A stretch of DNA of 64,000 bases. Source: Sulfurovum sp. NBC37-1 (lineage in GTDB: Bacteria > Campylobacterota > Campylobacteria > Campylobacterales > Sulfurovaceae). This document shows, piece after piece, positions 45,572 through 54,845 of this stretch. Position 1 is the first letter of the stretch, and the number at the start of each line of letters is the position of its first letter. The position numbers were made by a program, and so were the translations under genes. The stretch is taken from positions 2,046,001-2,110,000 of the forward strand of contig NC_009663.1 in assembly GCF_000010345.1 (NCBI RefSeq), given 5' to 3'. The notes under the pieces were generated by a model. It was not told where the DNA came from. It saw nothing but the letters and a program-made list of their open reading frames with translations, and ran no database searches.

Positions 45572-45702
45572 GGGAACCTCCACTGCCATTAAGCTAAGCA
45601 TATATCTACCTGGAAGTGGGGACTTTAGTCCCACCAAACATAGAGGTGAGAGTAAACTCTTCACTTCCGACAACCCTTAGCTTAATGATATTAGAGGTTC
45701 CC
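45572..45702. mobile_element. MITE-B (131 bp) with nested hairpin repeat
   Basis: The ends begin GGGAACCTC on each strand and are flanked by TATA (45,568-45,571 and 45,703-45,706), a 4-bp target duplication. Inside, CATTAAGCTAAG (45,587-45,598) and its exact reverse complement (45,676-45,687) form a second arm, and the 57-bp hairpin repeat (45,612-45,668) lies at the centre. The ends resemble those of MITE-A (GGGCACCTC). The element borders the stop codon of the gene at 45,702. Confidence 0.78.
45612..45668. repeat. Hairpin repeat, copy 2 (inverted, nested in MITE-B)
   Basis: Reads GGAAGTG to CACTTCC with inner palindromes GGGACTTTAGTCCC and GAGTAAACTC. It is the reverse complement of the 30,246-30,303 copy with a few differences. 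It lies at the centre of the 131-bp element. Confidence 0.75.
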
Positions 45703-46784
45703 TATATTGTCCACCTGTCTCTTAGCATCGCAACCACATACCATTTACCATGATACTTTTCTAAAATCACTACCAATCCCTGCCAGTCATACTCTTTTGT
45801 GTCAGAATTATCATTGATCCAAAAGACTTCATACCCTTTACATTCACTTTTAGATGGACACTTAAACCCTTTGAGATCTTTAATTTCTTCAATTTTACTG
45901 ATATCTTTAAAAGATCTAGTTAACGCCGACACGTAATCATATAGGCTCATGAAGACATCATCGCCTTTTCCATAAGTTTGTCCCCAATGTATCTTTTGAT
46001 ATCTGTTCTTTTCTATATTTACAATATCATTATAACCAAACAACATATCCTCTTTCCCGCCAAAGAGTACGTTCCATGTCATTACTATCCCTTTTTTAGG
46101 ATGCAGGCAAGGTAGAATATTTTTTTTATCTAGAACGATATTACTTAGATCATCTACAAAGAATATCACTCTTTTTCGTACAGTATCATGATTGTTTCCC
46201 TCTAACTTATGTAGCTTTTTTTGATGTAGATAGTCCTGAATATGATTTCCATCGGTACAGTAACCCGAAGCTTCAGGATCTTCAGTCATAGCACCAAAAT
46301 TGGTTGATGCTTTCAGACGATCTCTATCGATCCATTTGGTTTTAATGGAGGTAATTTCATACTGTTTATCTGTCTCATAACTTTCCACTACTTCATATCT
46401 TCCTTTTTGACAACGTAAAGTATAGTCACAGTCTGGTTTCCCGTCAATGATTACATATCCCTCATTATCTGGCTTCAGATATCTGGCATTCACCCATCCC
46501 GGCCTGGCATCATACCCAAACCCATCATAATCATGTTGGGCAAGATGAAATACCTTACACCATATCGAGTGTTCTACTTGTTTACAGCTATCTACACCTA
46601 CATAAGCATCAAGAGGTAAAGCACCAGTTTTTTTGGAACGGTAATTAGGCTTCTCTCTGACATTGAGGGTGTCATTTTCTTTTAGATTAATGACCGTAGC
46701 AAAAAGTGTATCCTTCCAGTCTGCCGAAGCCTGTAACGATACGAACAGCAATGCGCCCAAGAACGCTTTTTTCAATATAAACAT
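45702..46784 (-). CDS. Exported SH3b-domain protein with Cys pair (block copy 2)
   Basis: The 360-residue protein has a signal peptide (about 1-21), an SH3b-like domain (DTLNVREKPNYRSKKTGALPLDAYVGVDSCK..WC...GWVNARYL), a ~230-residue middle part and the ending KEYDWQGLVVILEKYHGKWYV. It is the full-length paralogue of 40,660-41,715; the N-terminus and C-terminus agree best and the middle has diverged. The last codon and stop (TAG) are formed at the junction with MITE-B. Function unknown. Confidence 0.8.
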   Translation of the reverse strand: MFILKKAFLGALLFVSLQASADWKDTLFATVINLKENDTLNVREKPNYRSKKTGALPLDAYVGVDSCKQVEHSIWCKVFHLAQHDYDGFGYDARPGWVNARYLKPDNEGYVIIDGKPDCDYTLRCQKGRYEVVESYETDKQYEITSIKTKWIDRDRLKASTNFGAMTEDPEASGYCTDGNHIQDYLHQKKLHKLEGNNHDTVRKRVIFFVDDLSNIVLDKKNILPCLHPKKGIVMTWNVLFGGKEDMLFGYNDIVNIEKNRYQKIHWGQTYGKGDDVFMSLYDYVSALTRSFKDISKIEEIKDLKGFKCPSKSECKGYEVFWINDNSDTKEYDWQGLVVILEKYHGKWYVVAMLRDRWTI

Positions 46785-46793
46785 GATTCTCTC

Positions 46794-47744
46794 CTAAAAC
46801 AATATCCATTTCAAGCGTAAGGTATGATGCAGCATCGCTCCCTTTGAGCGAAACCCGAGTATCTGCATCTTCCCGTAATGCCCCTCTGTTGTCTTAAAAA
46901 CAAATACACTTCCTTTGGAAAATTTTCTGTCAAAATCAAAGGCTATGAGGGGCATGCCTGAAAGCTTTTTTCTTTTAACATAAGACTTGTCAATGCTATT
47001 GTAAGATTTCCCTTTAACCATAGCAAAACGCGACTTTTTAAGTGGGTTAAAAAAGTGCATATCCACTTTTCCGGGCAATGCTTCCCACTTTAGATCTCCC
47101 CAACTATTTTTTCTGCTTACTTTACCGCTCTCAAAATCCAAACTTGACCCTGAAGGAAGCCTTGCTGAACCGGAGTGCCCATAGACATTTTTCTTTGACT
47201 TGGGCTCTCCGTACTGCCCATACATCTGATCTTCAAAATCTACCATAAAATGAAAACGGTCATTTATCCTACTCCCGACACGCTCCCCCAAACCTTCGAG
47301 CATACTCTCTCGTGCTTTCATCATAGCATCTTCATACGAGATTGAGGAGCCTGTATCCATACGGACATTGTAGGAGAGGTTACCGTGATAGAGTTCATAA
47401 CCTCTTCTGTCAAAAACTTCATATCGTGCCCGAAGTCGTACATTTTGTTTAAAGCGGTACTGTTTTCTTCCCAAAAACTTTCCACCACTTCTGCCAAAAT
47501 TTGTACTATAACCGCTTATTTGAACTTTCATTAAAAAAGGTGCATTCCTATGCAACTCTATGTGCCCTCTCAGGTTCAACTCTTTTTCCAGACCATCCAA
47601 AAAACGTTCTCTCTCCCATCTTCCTATATGAGAACCGCGAACAGACTGTACACCCAATGCCAAAATGGGATACTCTTTGGCTTCTGTCACTGTAGACGAT
47701 ACAAGAAAGATAAAAGTCAATATTCCAAATATTTGTTTACACAT
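46794..47744 (-). CDS. Exported protein of unknown function, 316 aa (only in block copy 2)
   Basis: ATG 47,744 follows GAGAGGA and gives a signal peptide (MCKQIFGILTFIFLVSSTVTEA). The mature part is basic and Gly/Arg/Lys-rich, with RGSHIGRWERERFLDGLEKELNLRGHIELHR near the N-terminus and FDRKFSKGSVFVFKTTEGHYGKMQILG near the C-terminus. I do not recognise a family. The gene has no counterpart in the other copy of the block. It is 9 bp from the SH3b gene. Confidence 0.75.
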   Translation of the reverse strand: MCKQIFGILTFIFLVSSTVTEAKEYPILALGVQSVRGSHIGRWERERFLDGLEKELNLRGHIELHRNAPFLMKVQISGYSTNFGRSGGKFLGRKQYRFKQNVRLRARYEVFDRRGYELYHGNLSYNVRMDTGSSISYEDAMMKARESMLEGLGERVGSRINDRFHFMVDFEDQMYGQYGEPKSKKNVYGHSGSARLPSGSSLDFESGKVSRKNSWGDLKWEALPGKVDMHFFNPLKKSRFAMVKGKSYNSIDKSYVKRKKLSGMPLIAFDFDRKFSKGSVFVFKTTEGHYGKMQILGFRSKGAMLHHTLRLKWILF

Positions 47745-47818
47745 GCTTATTTTCCTCTCTGTTCTCATATTTTTATTGGAGCTATCCTAAAGATTTAAAC
47801 CGATATGCGCCAAATCTT

Positions 47819-48490
47819 TTATCTTTCCATCCATTTAGGAGAAAATATGGTGTCATCTATTGTATTATGGACCTCTATACTCACAGCAATCTTCTCTCTG
47901 TCAGGGTCCATGCGTTCCCCTTTGGGTGACGTAGAGTAATCCATCTGCCTTAAAACGATCCCCCTCCAAAGATACAGATCTTCAAACGCATCAATGAAAT
48001 AATGTTCAGTCATCCTGCCTGCTACTTCAAGCTTGCCTTTCAATATGACTGAAGGATAAAGTACTTTGACCCAACCAGAAACCTCAAAGAACCTTCCTGC
48101 CTTCGAACATTCAATACGCATATAGTAAGGATTGATAGAGACTTTGTTCTTTTTAGCATTATAGTAATAACGCTTATCCCCTTTCCAAAGCATTTCATAC
48201 TTCAGCAGAGGCTTGGCAAGTTTTTTCCCGCCAAATCGACTGACTGAAAATGAACGCTCAAAAGCCACATTACCATACTCATTCCAAAAATACTCCACCT
48301 CCTCTTCCACATAATAGGGTGTTGTCCTCTTCCCCTGCACATAACCGTTGGAATCCATATAAAATGAAGCTTGTATCAAGTATTTTCTTTTTTCATAAGT
48401 GATTTTTCCAGACTTTACAGCATAAGGATGAAAAGATTCTGCGCATATCAAAAGAGGAAAAAGGAAGAAGAGGAGTATTCGGCGTAACAT
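47819..48490 (-). CDS. Exported VKSGKITY-family protein, 223 aa (block copy 2)
   Basis: Same length and layout as 41,743-42,414: signal peptide, FHPYAVKSGKITYEKRKY, RTTPYYVEEEVEYFW, a segment RMDPDREKIAVSIE near the end. Most residues are identical to the paralogue, so the copies are recent or under the same constraint. It lies 3 bp from the 133-aa gene. Function unknown. Confidence 0.78.
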   Translation of the reverse strand: MLRRILLFFLFPLLICAESFHPYAVKSGKITYEKRKYLIQASFYMDSNGYVQGKRTTPYYVEEEVEYFWNEYGNVAFERSFSVSRFGGKKLAKPLLKYEMLWKGDKRYYYNAKKNKVSINPYYMRIECSKAGRFFEVSGWVKVLYPSVILKGKLEVAGRMTEHYFIDAFEDLYLWRGIVLRQMDYSTSPKGERMDPDREKIAVSIEVHNTIDDTIFSPKWMER

Positions 48491-48493
48491 TGA

Positions 48494-48895
48494 TTAGCTG
48501 CCTTTATTCATCATAAGAAAACTTCTCTTCCCAAAAGAGGGATCATCTTTGAAGTAATGGGTCTCTATACACTCTTTACCATTTTTCATATATCGCGCGT
48601 ATCTGTACATTTTAAAGTCACCTACACCACTGACATCTATAGAACCATCTGCTCTCTTTTTACCATACATCACCCCTTCTGCAATGCTGTCTTTTTTTGT
48701 AAATCCTGCATCTTTACATCTCAACTTGGTATCTACCATACTATGCATACCAAGTTTTTTAGCACCTAAAACATATTTTTGTACATATTTAGAATTGATA
48801 CCTATCTGAAAATCCAGATACTTATAGCCCGATAAATTTTCAGCTGAAACTGCTAATGTCAGTGTAACTACCAGAAACAAAACAGTCTTTTTCAT
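48494..48895 (-). CDS. Small exported protein, 133 aa (block copy 2)
   Basis: Paralogue of 42,418-42,819, with signal peptide, IGINSKYVQKYVLGAKKLGM, two cysteines (LRCKDAGF, GKECIET) and GKKRADGSIDVSGVGDFKMYRY in the same places. The copy is full length and has no damage. Confidence 0.78.
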   Translation of the reverse strand: MKKTVLFLVVTLTLAVSAENLSGYKYLDFQIGINSKYVQKYVLGAKKLGMHSMVDTKLRCKDAGFTKKDSIAEGVMYGKKRADGSIDVSGVGDFKMYRYARYMKNGKECIETHYFKDDPSFGKRSFLMMNKGS

Positions 48896-48904
48896 CCTGT
48901 TATC

Positions 48905-49276
48905 CTAATCATTGCCATCAATCAAAACACTGAAATTGACTGTTCCGCCTTTATAGATAATTTCTGTACATACTGCCTCGACATCATTTTTAAGCTTTTT
49001 GGTATAACCATAACTCACAAGATCAGGAAAAGACTGTTCTACCGGTTTCCCCTTAAAACCCAGTTCTTTGCAACTCAATACTTTGCCTTTAAGTACTTTA
49101 TAGGGATTGACGCCATCATTTGTCATTTTTATACCATCCAGCTCCAAATCTGCCATCATCTCGGGGACATTCTTATACACACTTATAATGTCATATTTGT
49201 AGATGTCTATCTTCTCTGCTGCCATCATGGCTGTTGTAAGCGTTGCCACTGCTGTTGTTATCAGTATCTTTTTCAT
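48905..49276 (-). CDS. Small exported protein, 123 aa (block copy 2)
   Basis: Paralogue of 42,829-43,200: signal peptide ending MMAA, EKIDIYKYDIISVYKNVP, DGVNPYKVLKGKVLSCKELGF and the same ending TVNFSVLIDGND. The upstream neighbour is the 369-aa VKSGKITY protein, 40 bp away. Confidence 0.78.
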   Translation of the reverse strand: MKKILITTAVATLTTAMMAAEKIDIYKYDIISVYKNVPEMMADLELDGIKMTNDGVNPYKVLKGKVLSCKELGFKGKPVEQSFPDLVSYGYTKKLKNDVEAVCTEIIYKGGTVNFSVLIDGND

Positions 49277-49316
49277 TTTATTTTCTCCTTTTATTTTTAT
49301 GTATTATCTTTTGGCC

Positions 49317-50426
49317 CTACTGCATACACTGCTGCATATCTTGCATATTATTGGCTTTTTCTACACATTTCATGTTTTGCAATCCCTCTTCTATAAACCC
49401 CAGTGTCTCTTTTTTTGTCTTAGCATTCCACTCTGTAAGTTCATCTTCCGGATCGCTACTTTCTCCGGTCATCTCATCCATTTTATGCGTACATATTTTT
49501 GCTTCTTTCAATGTATCAGCATCACTTAAACACTCTTTAGCAAAACGCAATGCTTTACCCTCTGCCAAGATTTTCTGTTTCATACGCGGGAACATTGCAT
49601 TCATCATTGCATCACCCATAGCTTTCTCCTGAGCTTTAGTAACTTTTTCTCCCGGTTTTATCCCCGTATCTTTTGCTGCTGCTGCCATAGCTACTTTCGC
49701 TACTGCTATACTTTCAGCAGCCTCTGCAGCTTGAACTTCAGACTTTTTATCCATAGCATCCAGTTTACTTTTGTCCAACTTGTTACCTTCCATATCATAA
49801 ATAGGAAAATCAGGCAATTTAAAATCATCTTTTGAAAGCGAGATGTCAAATTTTGCTTTTGTAGCTATTTCAGTATTTTTTATACCCATGATATTTGATT
49901 CTACTTTAAGCGGTATCCCCTTATAGATACACTGCTTTGTCCCCATAAGATTCCATACTTCACAGGTATAGCCCAGTACTTTATCGGTACCTGTTTTTTT
50001 GCCACCCATTTTTATCATCATGTCTTTTCCGGTTTGCCCCATATTCTTTCTGCCACCCATGAGTGCCCCCATAGCTGCACCCATGTTCTCCATACGCATG
50101 ATTCTTTTCCTATTAAAATCAGTATGGTAGACCATTCCTTCCTTCAGGTAAGTCATCGTATGTGTTTTATTTACATGCTTCTGTCCCATGACGACCTGTT
50201 TTTCTACTTTGACCTCTTCTGTAAGATTTTTGGCACCATAGTCATCAAAAATCACTCTTTTTTTCCCGACAGTCTGCATCTTTTGCCCCATGATCTCACC
50301 GGAACCTTTGATCTCATAAGTGATCTTCCCACTTTTTACATCATAAAGTTTCATCTGATCTGCACTTGCAACCAACATACTGCTACCCATCAATACTACT
50401 AAACTTACTTTTGCTATTTTTATCAT
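49317..50426 (-). CDS. Exported VKSGKITY-family protein with helical four-Cys tail, 369 aa
   Basis: A signal peptide (about 1-22) is followed by YDVKSGKITYEIKG and KKRVIFDDYG, a Met/Gly-rich stretch (about 110-150), GYTCEVWNLMGTKQCIYKGIPLKVE, and FDISLSKDDFKLPDFPIYDMEGN. This is a LolA/DUF4412-like beta domain. Residues about 245-369 form an Ala/Met-rich helical tail with paired cysteines (AKECLSDADTLKEAKIC...CVEKANNMQDMQQC). The same two-part layout occurs at 54,846-55,943. Function unknown. Confidence 0.78.
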   Translation of the reverse strand: MIKIAKVSLVVLMGSSMLVASADQMKLYDVKSGKITYEIKGSGEIMGQKMQTVGKKRVIFDDYGAKNLTEEVKVEKQVVMGQKHVNKTHTMTYLKEGMVYHTDFNRKRIMRMENMGAAMGALMGGRKNMGQTGKDMMIKMGGKKTGTDKVLGYTCEVWNLMGTKQCIYKGIPLKVESNIMGIKNTEIATKAKFDISLSKDDFKLPDFPIYDMEGNKLDKSKLDAMDKKSEVQAAEAAESIAVAKVAMAAAAKDTGIKPGEKVTKAQEKAMGDAMMNAMFPRMKQKILAEGKALRFAKECLSDADTLKEAKICTHKMDEMTGESSDPEDELTEWNAKTKKETLGFIEEGLQNMKCVEKANNMQDMQQCMQ

Positions 50427-50440
50427 TTTATTTTCCTTTT

Positions 50441-51946
50441 TTATTTTGTAAACATTTGAAGATCATCTATGGTCATACCATCAGAATCATCCTGCGGTAC
50501 AAGTACATCCAAAATTCCACTTGACTTGTTTTCTGACGAAGAATTTTTCTTCCTTTCAATTCTTTTAGGTGCATATAATGGATTATTTATATCATCATAT
50601 ATCTGTTTCTCCTCTGTGTAACTTCCACTAAAGTTTTCCATATTCTCGATAATTTTTTTTGCTTTTCTAATATCACTTTTACTTGATTTATATATATTAA
50701 CTTTATATCTATAAGAGACTTTTGGATGCATAATATTTGCACCATTTTCAAGTACATCATAAAACTCTCTTTGGATACGACACTTTGTATCTTTTGCATC
50801 TTGTCCCAATGCTTGTTCAACAGCTATTCCAAAATCACTAATCTCTTTTAATTGAGGAATTTTTGCTTTTCCTTCAGCATTAAGTTTTAACATTTTTTTA
50901 ACTTCAGTATCTTTTTCAATTTGACTTTTTTTCTGTACCCAATTTGAGCTATCAGAAAAACGACCAGTATCTTTCAAAGTTTTCCAAGGTACTTTTATCA
51001 CTTTATCTTTAATTGAAGATATCTGTAAATCCAAAACGGTATCTTTAGTAAATGCATTACTGGAACTAAAATTGTTTAAATAGCTAAATGATGCCTTGTG
51101 ATAGGGTAGACCTTCTACTTTTTTTACAATTTCATACTGACAACTTGATGTATTGAGCTTATATTTTTCTGATGTTTTTTTGACAGAAGTCTCTTTTACA
51201 AATGGAGCATTTGTAATTTGACCTTTGACTGTTTCTATATTTATCACTTGTTTTGTATCTTTTAATGTGACAGTTGTAAGATCGAAGTTTCGTCCTCCCG
51301 TTCTCATATTTGGCTCTTGGATCTCTATTTTTTTTACCACTGTTCGCATAGTATAATAATGGGGACAGAAGAGTTCATCGGAATAATGAGATTTAGAACA
51401 AGTTTGCTCATCAGACTTAGCATTGCACATCTGATGACCCAATGAACGTGCAGCTTCCCTTATTAAGTTCTCAACTTCTAACCAATTTTTCATACCGCTA
51501 ACTGAGAGTTTTTTCTGAGCTCTTACACAGCCTTTGAGGTCTTCAAGCCTCAAATTTACCATTCCACACCCATTATTAGTAATTACACTTCCTTTCAGTA
51601 AATAGCTTGCATAAATAAAATGCTCATGGATGCGACTATCAGGATCAATATTTTCATCATTCTTATCTCTTTCCATTATTTCTCTGGCCTTTTTCCGGAC
51701 CTCATCTAATGCAAAGTAAAAATCACACCTATGACCATCATTTGACAAATACGAATTTGTCAATTCCTCTTCAATCTCCACTAGCACCCAAGCTGATGGA
51801 AAACTTTCACCTTCAATAATAACAGTCATGTCAGCAGGATTGTAACCAAGGACTATTCCATTTTTAGCAAAACCAGGAGGAAGCCCATTAGGAAGTGCCA
51901 CTAATGACGATACAGAAAAAAGTATTAAAAAAAATAATTTATACAT
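50441..51946 (-). CDS. Large exported protein of unknown function, 501 aa
   Basis: A signal peptide (about 1-17) precedes a long soluble region with several cysteines (HRCDFYF, NNGCGMVN, LKGCVRAQ, QMCNAKSDEQTCSKSHY). A helical region with EKDTEVKKMLKLNAEGK follows, then a polar tail (KNSSSENKSSG) and MTIDDLQMFTK. Base composition is the most A/T-rich of the region. No family was recognised. It sits 3 bp from the VWA gene, so it is probably made with it. Confidence 0.78.
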   Translation of the reverse strand: MYKLFFLILFSVSSLVALPNGLPPGFAKNGIVLGYNPADMTVIIEGESFPSAWVLVEIEEELTNSYLSNDGHRCDFYFALDEVRKKAREIMERDKNDENIDPDSRIHEHFIYASYLLKGSVITNNGCGMVNLRLEDLKGCVRAQKKLSVSGMKNWLEVENLIREAARSLGHQMCNAKSDEQTCSKSHYSDELFCPHYYTMRTVVKKIEIQEPNMRTGGRNFDLTTVTLKDTKQVINIETVKGQITNAPFVKETSVKKTSEKYKLNTSSCQYEIVKKVEGLPYHKASFSYLNNFSSSNAFTKDTVLDLQISSIKDKVIKVPWKTLKDTGRFSDSSNWVQKKSQIEKDTEVKKMLKLNAEGKAKIPQLKEISDFGIAVEQALGQDAKDTKCRIQREFYDVLENGANIMHPKVSYRYKVNIYKSSKSDIRKAKKIIENMENFSGSYTEEKQIYDDINNPLYAPKRIERKKNSSSENKSSGILDVLVPQDDSDGMTIDDLQMFTK

Positions 51947-51949
51947 TTA

Positions 51950-54772
51950 TTATTTCATTCCACCAAACATCTTCAACATATCACCAAGCTGCTCAACCTC
52001 AGTTTTTTTAGGTGTAAATTCTCCATTATTGGCAGCACACTCTTTAAGTTGTCCCATACCTACACCTTTGTTGATGCAGACGATGTAAAGCTTTGCATTT
52101 TTGATGTCTTTTGTTTCTCTTGCAAGTTCTTTTACGCGTATCTCTTCACTCCACTCAGTATGGGCTATGGTCTTTGGCTTTTTGCCTTTAATCCCAACCA
52201 CACTTTCCATTTTCTCCTGTGCAACCTTTGCACCATCATTGGCGATAACATCACAAAGTTTTGCATCTTCTAAAGTTTTAGATGCACCATAACACTCTTT
52301 GGTTTTTTCCATATATGGTAGTGCCACTATAAGACTCTCTTTTATTCCCTGCATTGGCTTACTCTCTATACTCTTTTGTACGCCACCTGCACCACCAAGT
52401 AAAGCACCAAGTCCTGCTAGAGATTTTTTTACTTCATCGACATCTTTTTGATCTAAGCCGTCAATTTGTACAGTTTTGCCACCAATAGAAACGGTTTGGG
52501 TATCTGCTTTTTGCCTTTCAGGCTCTTTTTTCTTAGAAGTAACCGGTACAACTACTGCTTCTTCTGAGTCTGCTTTTATCTCTTCTTCATGGTTAAGATT
52601 GGTCAAATCCAGGATGAGCTTATTGGGTTTGCCATTACCGACAGTAAATTCCGCTTCGCCAGAACCTGCATCTATCGCAGCCTCAACCCTGTAGTTACCG
52701 TCATCGAGTATAACCTCCCAAGTGTCAGAACAGTTCAGTTTCTTATCATCCACAAGACGCCCATCGTTTGCATACACCTCATAGCTGACTTTGGCATTCA
52801 TATCTGCACATTTTGCACCTATCATAAACTTTCCAAAAAGCACATGCACTTTTGTTGTTTTTCCAGCCTCAATTTCAAACGGAGTAAACTTATCAAATCG
52901 ATTGTAACTTGATTTGAGAATATATTTTCCTACCGGTAATTGAGCCTTTCCGGGCTTTTTCTTATAAGAAGTGGCGCTGGAGATGCTCTCTCCGGGTTTG
53001 CCATTATCGTCCTCATATATTCCGTGGTAAACCTGTATCCACTTTCCACCTTCTTTTTCTGATGCGGAGGTTTCTACCGTTCCAGTCTGCCCCATTATGA
53101 CATGAACTTTGGTCACTTCACCGGGCTTGATTTCAAACGGTGTAATCTTTTTAAATTTGTTGTAGCTCGATTTGAGAATATATTTTCCTACCGGTAACTG
53201 TACTGTTCCGGGCTTCTTCTTGTAGGAAGTGGTGCCGCTGATCATGTCTCCGGGTTTTCCGTTGTCATCCTCATGGATCTCATGATACACCCGTACCCAT
53301 TTGCCGTTTTCTTTTTCCGATGCGGAGGTTTCTACAGTTCCGGTCTGCCCCATTATGACATGAACTTTGGTCACTTCACCGGGCTTGATTTCAAACGGTG
53401 TAATCTTTTTAAATTTGTTGTAGCTCGATTTGAGAATATATTTTCCTACCGGTAACTGTACTGTTCCGGGCTTCTTCTTGTAGGAAGTGGTGCCGCTGAT
53501 CATGTCTCCGGGTTTTCCGTTGTCATCCTCATGGATCTCATGATACACCCGTACCCATTTGCCATTCTCTTTTTCCGATGCGGAGGTTTCTACCGTTCCG
53601 GTCTGGCTAAATACGACAGGTACTTTCACTACCGAATCCGCTTTTACTTCAAACGGTGTCTCTTTTTTGAATTTGCTATAAGAAGATTTGGCCACATACT
53701 TTCCAACAGGCAGCCTCCTCAGGCAGGGCTCTTTTTTGGTGGATTGACAAGAATCTGTGCTGCTCTCTTCCGCTTCACCATCAACTACCCTGTGTATATA
53801 ATGGTATGACTTGACCCACTTGCCACCCTCCGTTTCACTGGCATATATCTTGGCTTCCCCGGTCTGTCCCATGATGACATTGACTTTGGTCAGTTCATCC
53901 TCTTTTACCTCAACAGGTGTATTGATCTTGTATTTGTTGTATTGTGTCACGATGATATATTTTCCTGTTGGTACACTTTCGAGACAGGGCTCTTTCTTGT
54001 CAGATTCGCATAGATGCTCATATCTATCCGAAGGTTTCCCGCCAACATCTTTGTAGATTTGATGAAGTGCTGCCACAGCTTTTCCGCCTTCGGTCTCCGA
54101 AGCCGTGATCTGCAGATTCTTTTCTACTTTTTTAGGTTTGGCCACTTCTACTTTCTTGACGATCGTTTTCATCGCTTTGTTCAACGCAGCGGCATTCTTG
54201 GCAGAAAAATACTCTCCCCCCGTTGCATTCGCGATACACTCCAGCTGCTTGTCGGTCTTTTTGTCCACATTGAAACCAACCACATGGGCGACAAAATCGA
54301 TTCCCTCTTTTTTCAACTCTTTAGCCGTAGCACAGGGATCAGGATCACAGGTCTCTTTGCCATCGGATATCAGGATGATCGTTGCCTTCTCTTCGGTATA
54401 TTTCAACTCCCCAGCCGCTTTTCTCAGCGAGCGGCTGATGGGCGTCTTGCCTTTAGGCTTGATCTTCATCACGGTATCGATCACCCTCTTCTTATCTACC
54501 TTCCCGATAGGGATGACCACTTCGATATCGTTGCAATCCCCCTTGCTGCGATGCCCATAAACCGTCAATCCTAACTCTACATTGGGATTCCACTCTCTGA
54601 CTACATTCTTCAATGCATCACGAGCTATCTCTATTTTAGTGACACCATTTATCTGACCCCACATACTACCACTTGCATCAAAAATGATGACCGCACGAGG
54701 ATTATCTTCTGCCGCAACCTGTGTAAAAAGTGCAGCTACGACAAGCACTAAACCCAACAACAATTTCTTCAT
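51950..54772 (-). CDS. Exported VWA protein with five ~86-aa repeats, 940 aa
   Basis: ATG 54,772 follows AGGAGAG; upstream in-frame sequence holds the promoter, so longer starts are rejected. Order: signal peptide (1-20), VWA domain (about 25-200) with MIDAS D32-S34-S36 (DASGS) and ILISDGKETCDPD, then five ~86-residue beta-sandwich repeats (about 218-648) with LPVGKYILKSSY and TPFEIKPGEVTKV in each. Repeats 3 and 4 are identical. Next come a divergent repeat (about 649-740), a linker, and a helical tail with cysteines (KECYGASKTLEDAKLC...CINKGVGMGQLKEC) that matches the tails of two neighbours. A periplasmic calcium- or magnesium-dependent adhesion or scaffold role is inferred. Confidence 0.85.
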   Translation of the reverse strand: MKKLLLGLVLVVAALFTQVAAEDNPRAVIIFDASGSMWGQINGVTKIEIARDALKNVVREWNPNVELGLTVYGHRSKGDCNDIEVVIPIGKVDKKRVIDTVMKIKPKGKTPISRSLRKAAGELKYTEEKATIILISDGKETCDPDPCATAKELKKEGIDFVAHVVGFNVDKKTDKQLECIANATGGEYFSAKNAAALNKAMKTIVKKVEVAKPKKVEKNLQITASETEGGKAVAALHQIYKDVGGKPSDRYEHLCESDKKEPCLESVPTGKYIIVTQYNKYKINTPVEVKEDELTKVNVIMGQTGEAKIYASETEGGKWVKSYHYIHRVVDGEAEESSTDSCQSTKKEPCLRRLPVGKYVAKSSYSKFKKETPFEVKADSVVKVPVVFSQTGTVETSASEKENGKWVRVYHEIHEDDNGKPGDMISGTTSYKKKPGTVQLPVGKYILKSSYNKFKKITPFEIKPGEVTKVHVIMGQTGTVETSASEKENGKWVRVYHEIHEDDNGKPGDMISGTTSYKKKPGTVQLPVGKYILKSSYNKFKKITPFEIKPGEVTKVHVIMGQTGTVETSASEKEGGKWIQVYHGIYEDDNGKPGESISSATSYKKKPGKAQLPVGKYILKSSYNRFDKFTPFEIEAGKTTKVHVLFGKFMIGAKCADMNAKVSYEVYANDGRLVDDKKLNCSDTWEVILDDGNYRVEAAIDAGSGEAEFTVGNGKPNKLILDLTNLNHEEEIKADSEEAVVVPVTSKKKEPERQKADTQTVSIGGKTVQIDGLDQKDVDEVKKSLAGLGALLGGAGGVQKSIESKPMQGIKESLIVALPYMEKTKECYGASKTLEDAKLCDVIANDGAKVAQEKMESVVGIKGKKPKTIAHTEWSEEIRVKELARETKDIKNAKLYIVCINKGVGMGQLKECAANNGEFTPKKTEVEQLGDMLKMFGGMK
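53090..53605 (-). repeat. Tandem 258-bp direct repeat inside the VWA gene
   Basis: Two neighbouring units, 258 bp (86 codons) each, are nearly identical in DNA; the anchor CCCCATTATGAC occurs at 53,090 and 53,348. Adjacent units are more diverged. The pair must be a recent duplication, and the copy number could vary between strains. Confidence 0.85.
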
Positions 54773-54800
54773 TATCTCTCTCCTTTTTTGTTTTGAATTG

Positions 54801-54834
54801 ATTTTAACATAATAATGTGCCAAAAATGTGACAA
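54801..54834 (-). promoter_or_regulatory. Promoter/operator-like element of the VWA unit, copy 1 of a shared element
   Basis: On the minus strand TGTCACAT occurs, then a second (G-for-T) TGGCACAT 11 bp downstream, then the extended -10 TGTTAAAAT at 54,801-54,809. The -10 ends 28 bases before ATG 54,772. The same element, with equal spacing, lies at 60,722-60,755. Confidence 0.6.
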
Positions 54835-54845
54835 CTTGACTATTC

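Noticed and set aside
45539-45673. N-terminal extension of the AIM24 protein
   Set aside because: It only translates MITE-B and the hairpin repeat; ATG 45,538 with AAGGAG-like sequence before it fits the GYF_2 start.
53090-53605. CRISPR-like or phage-like repeat array
   Set aside because: The units are 258 bp, in frame, without spacers, and encode protein repeats of the VWA gene.
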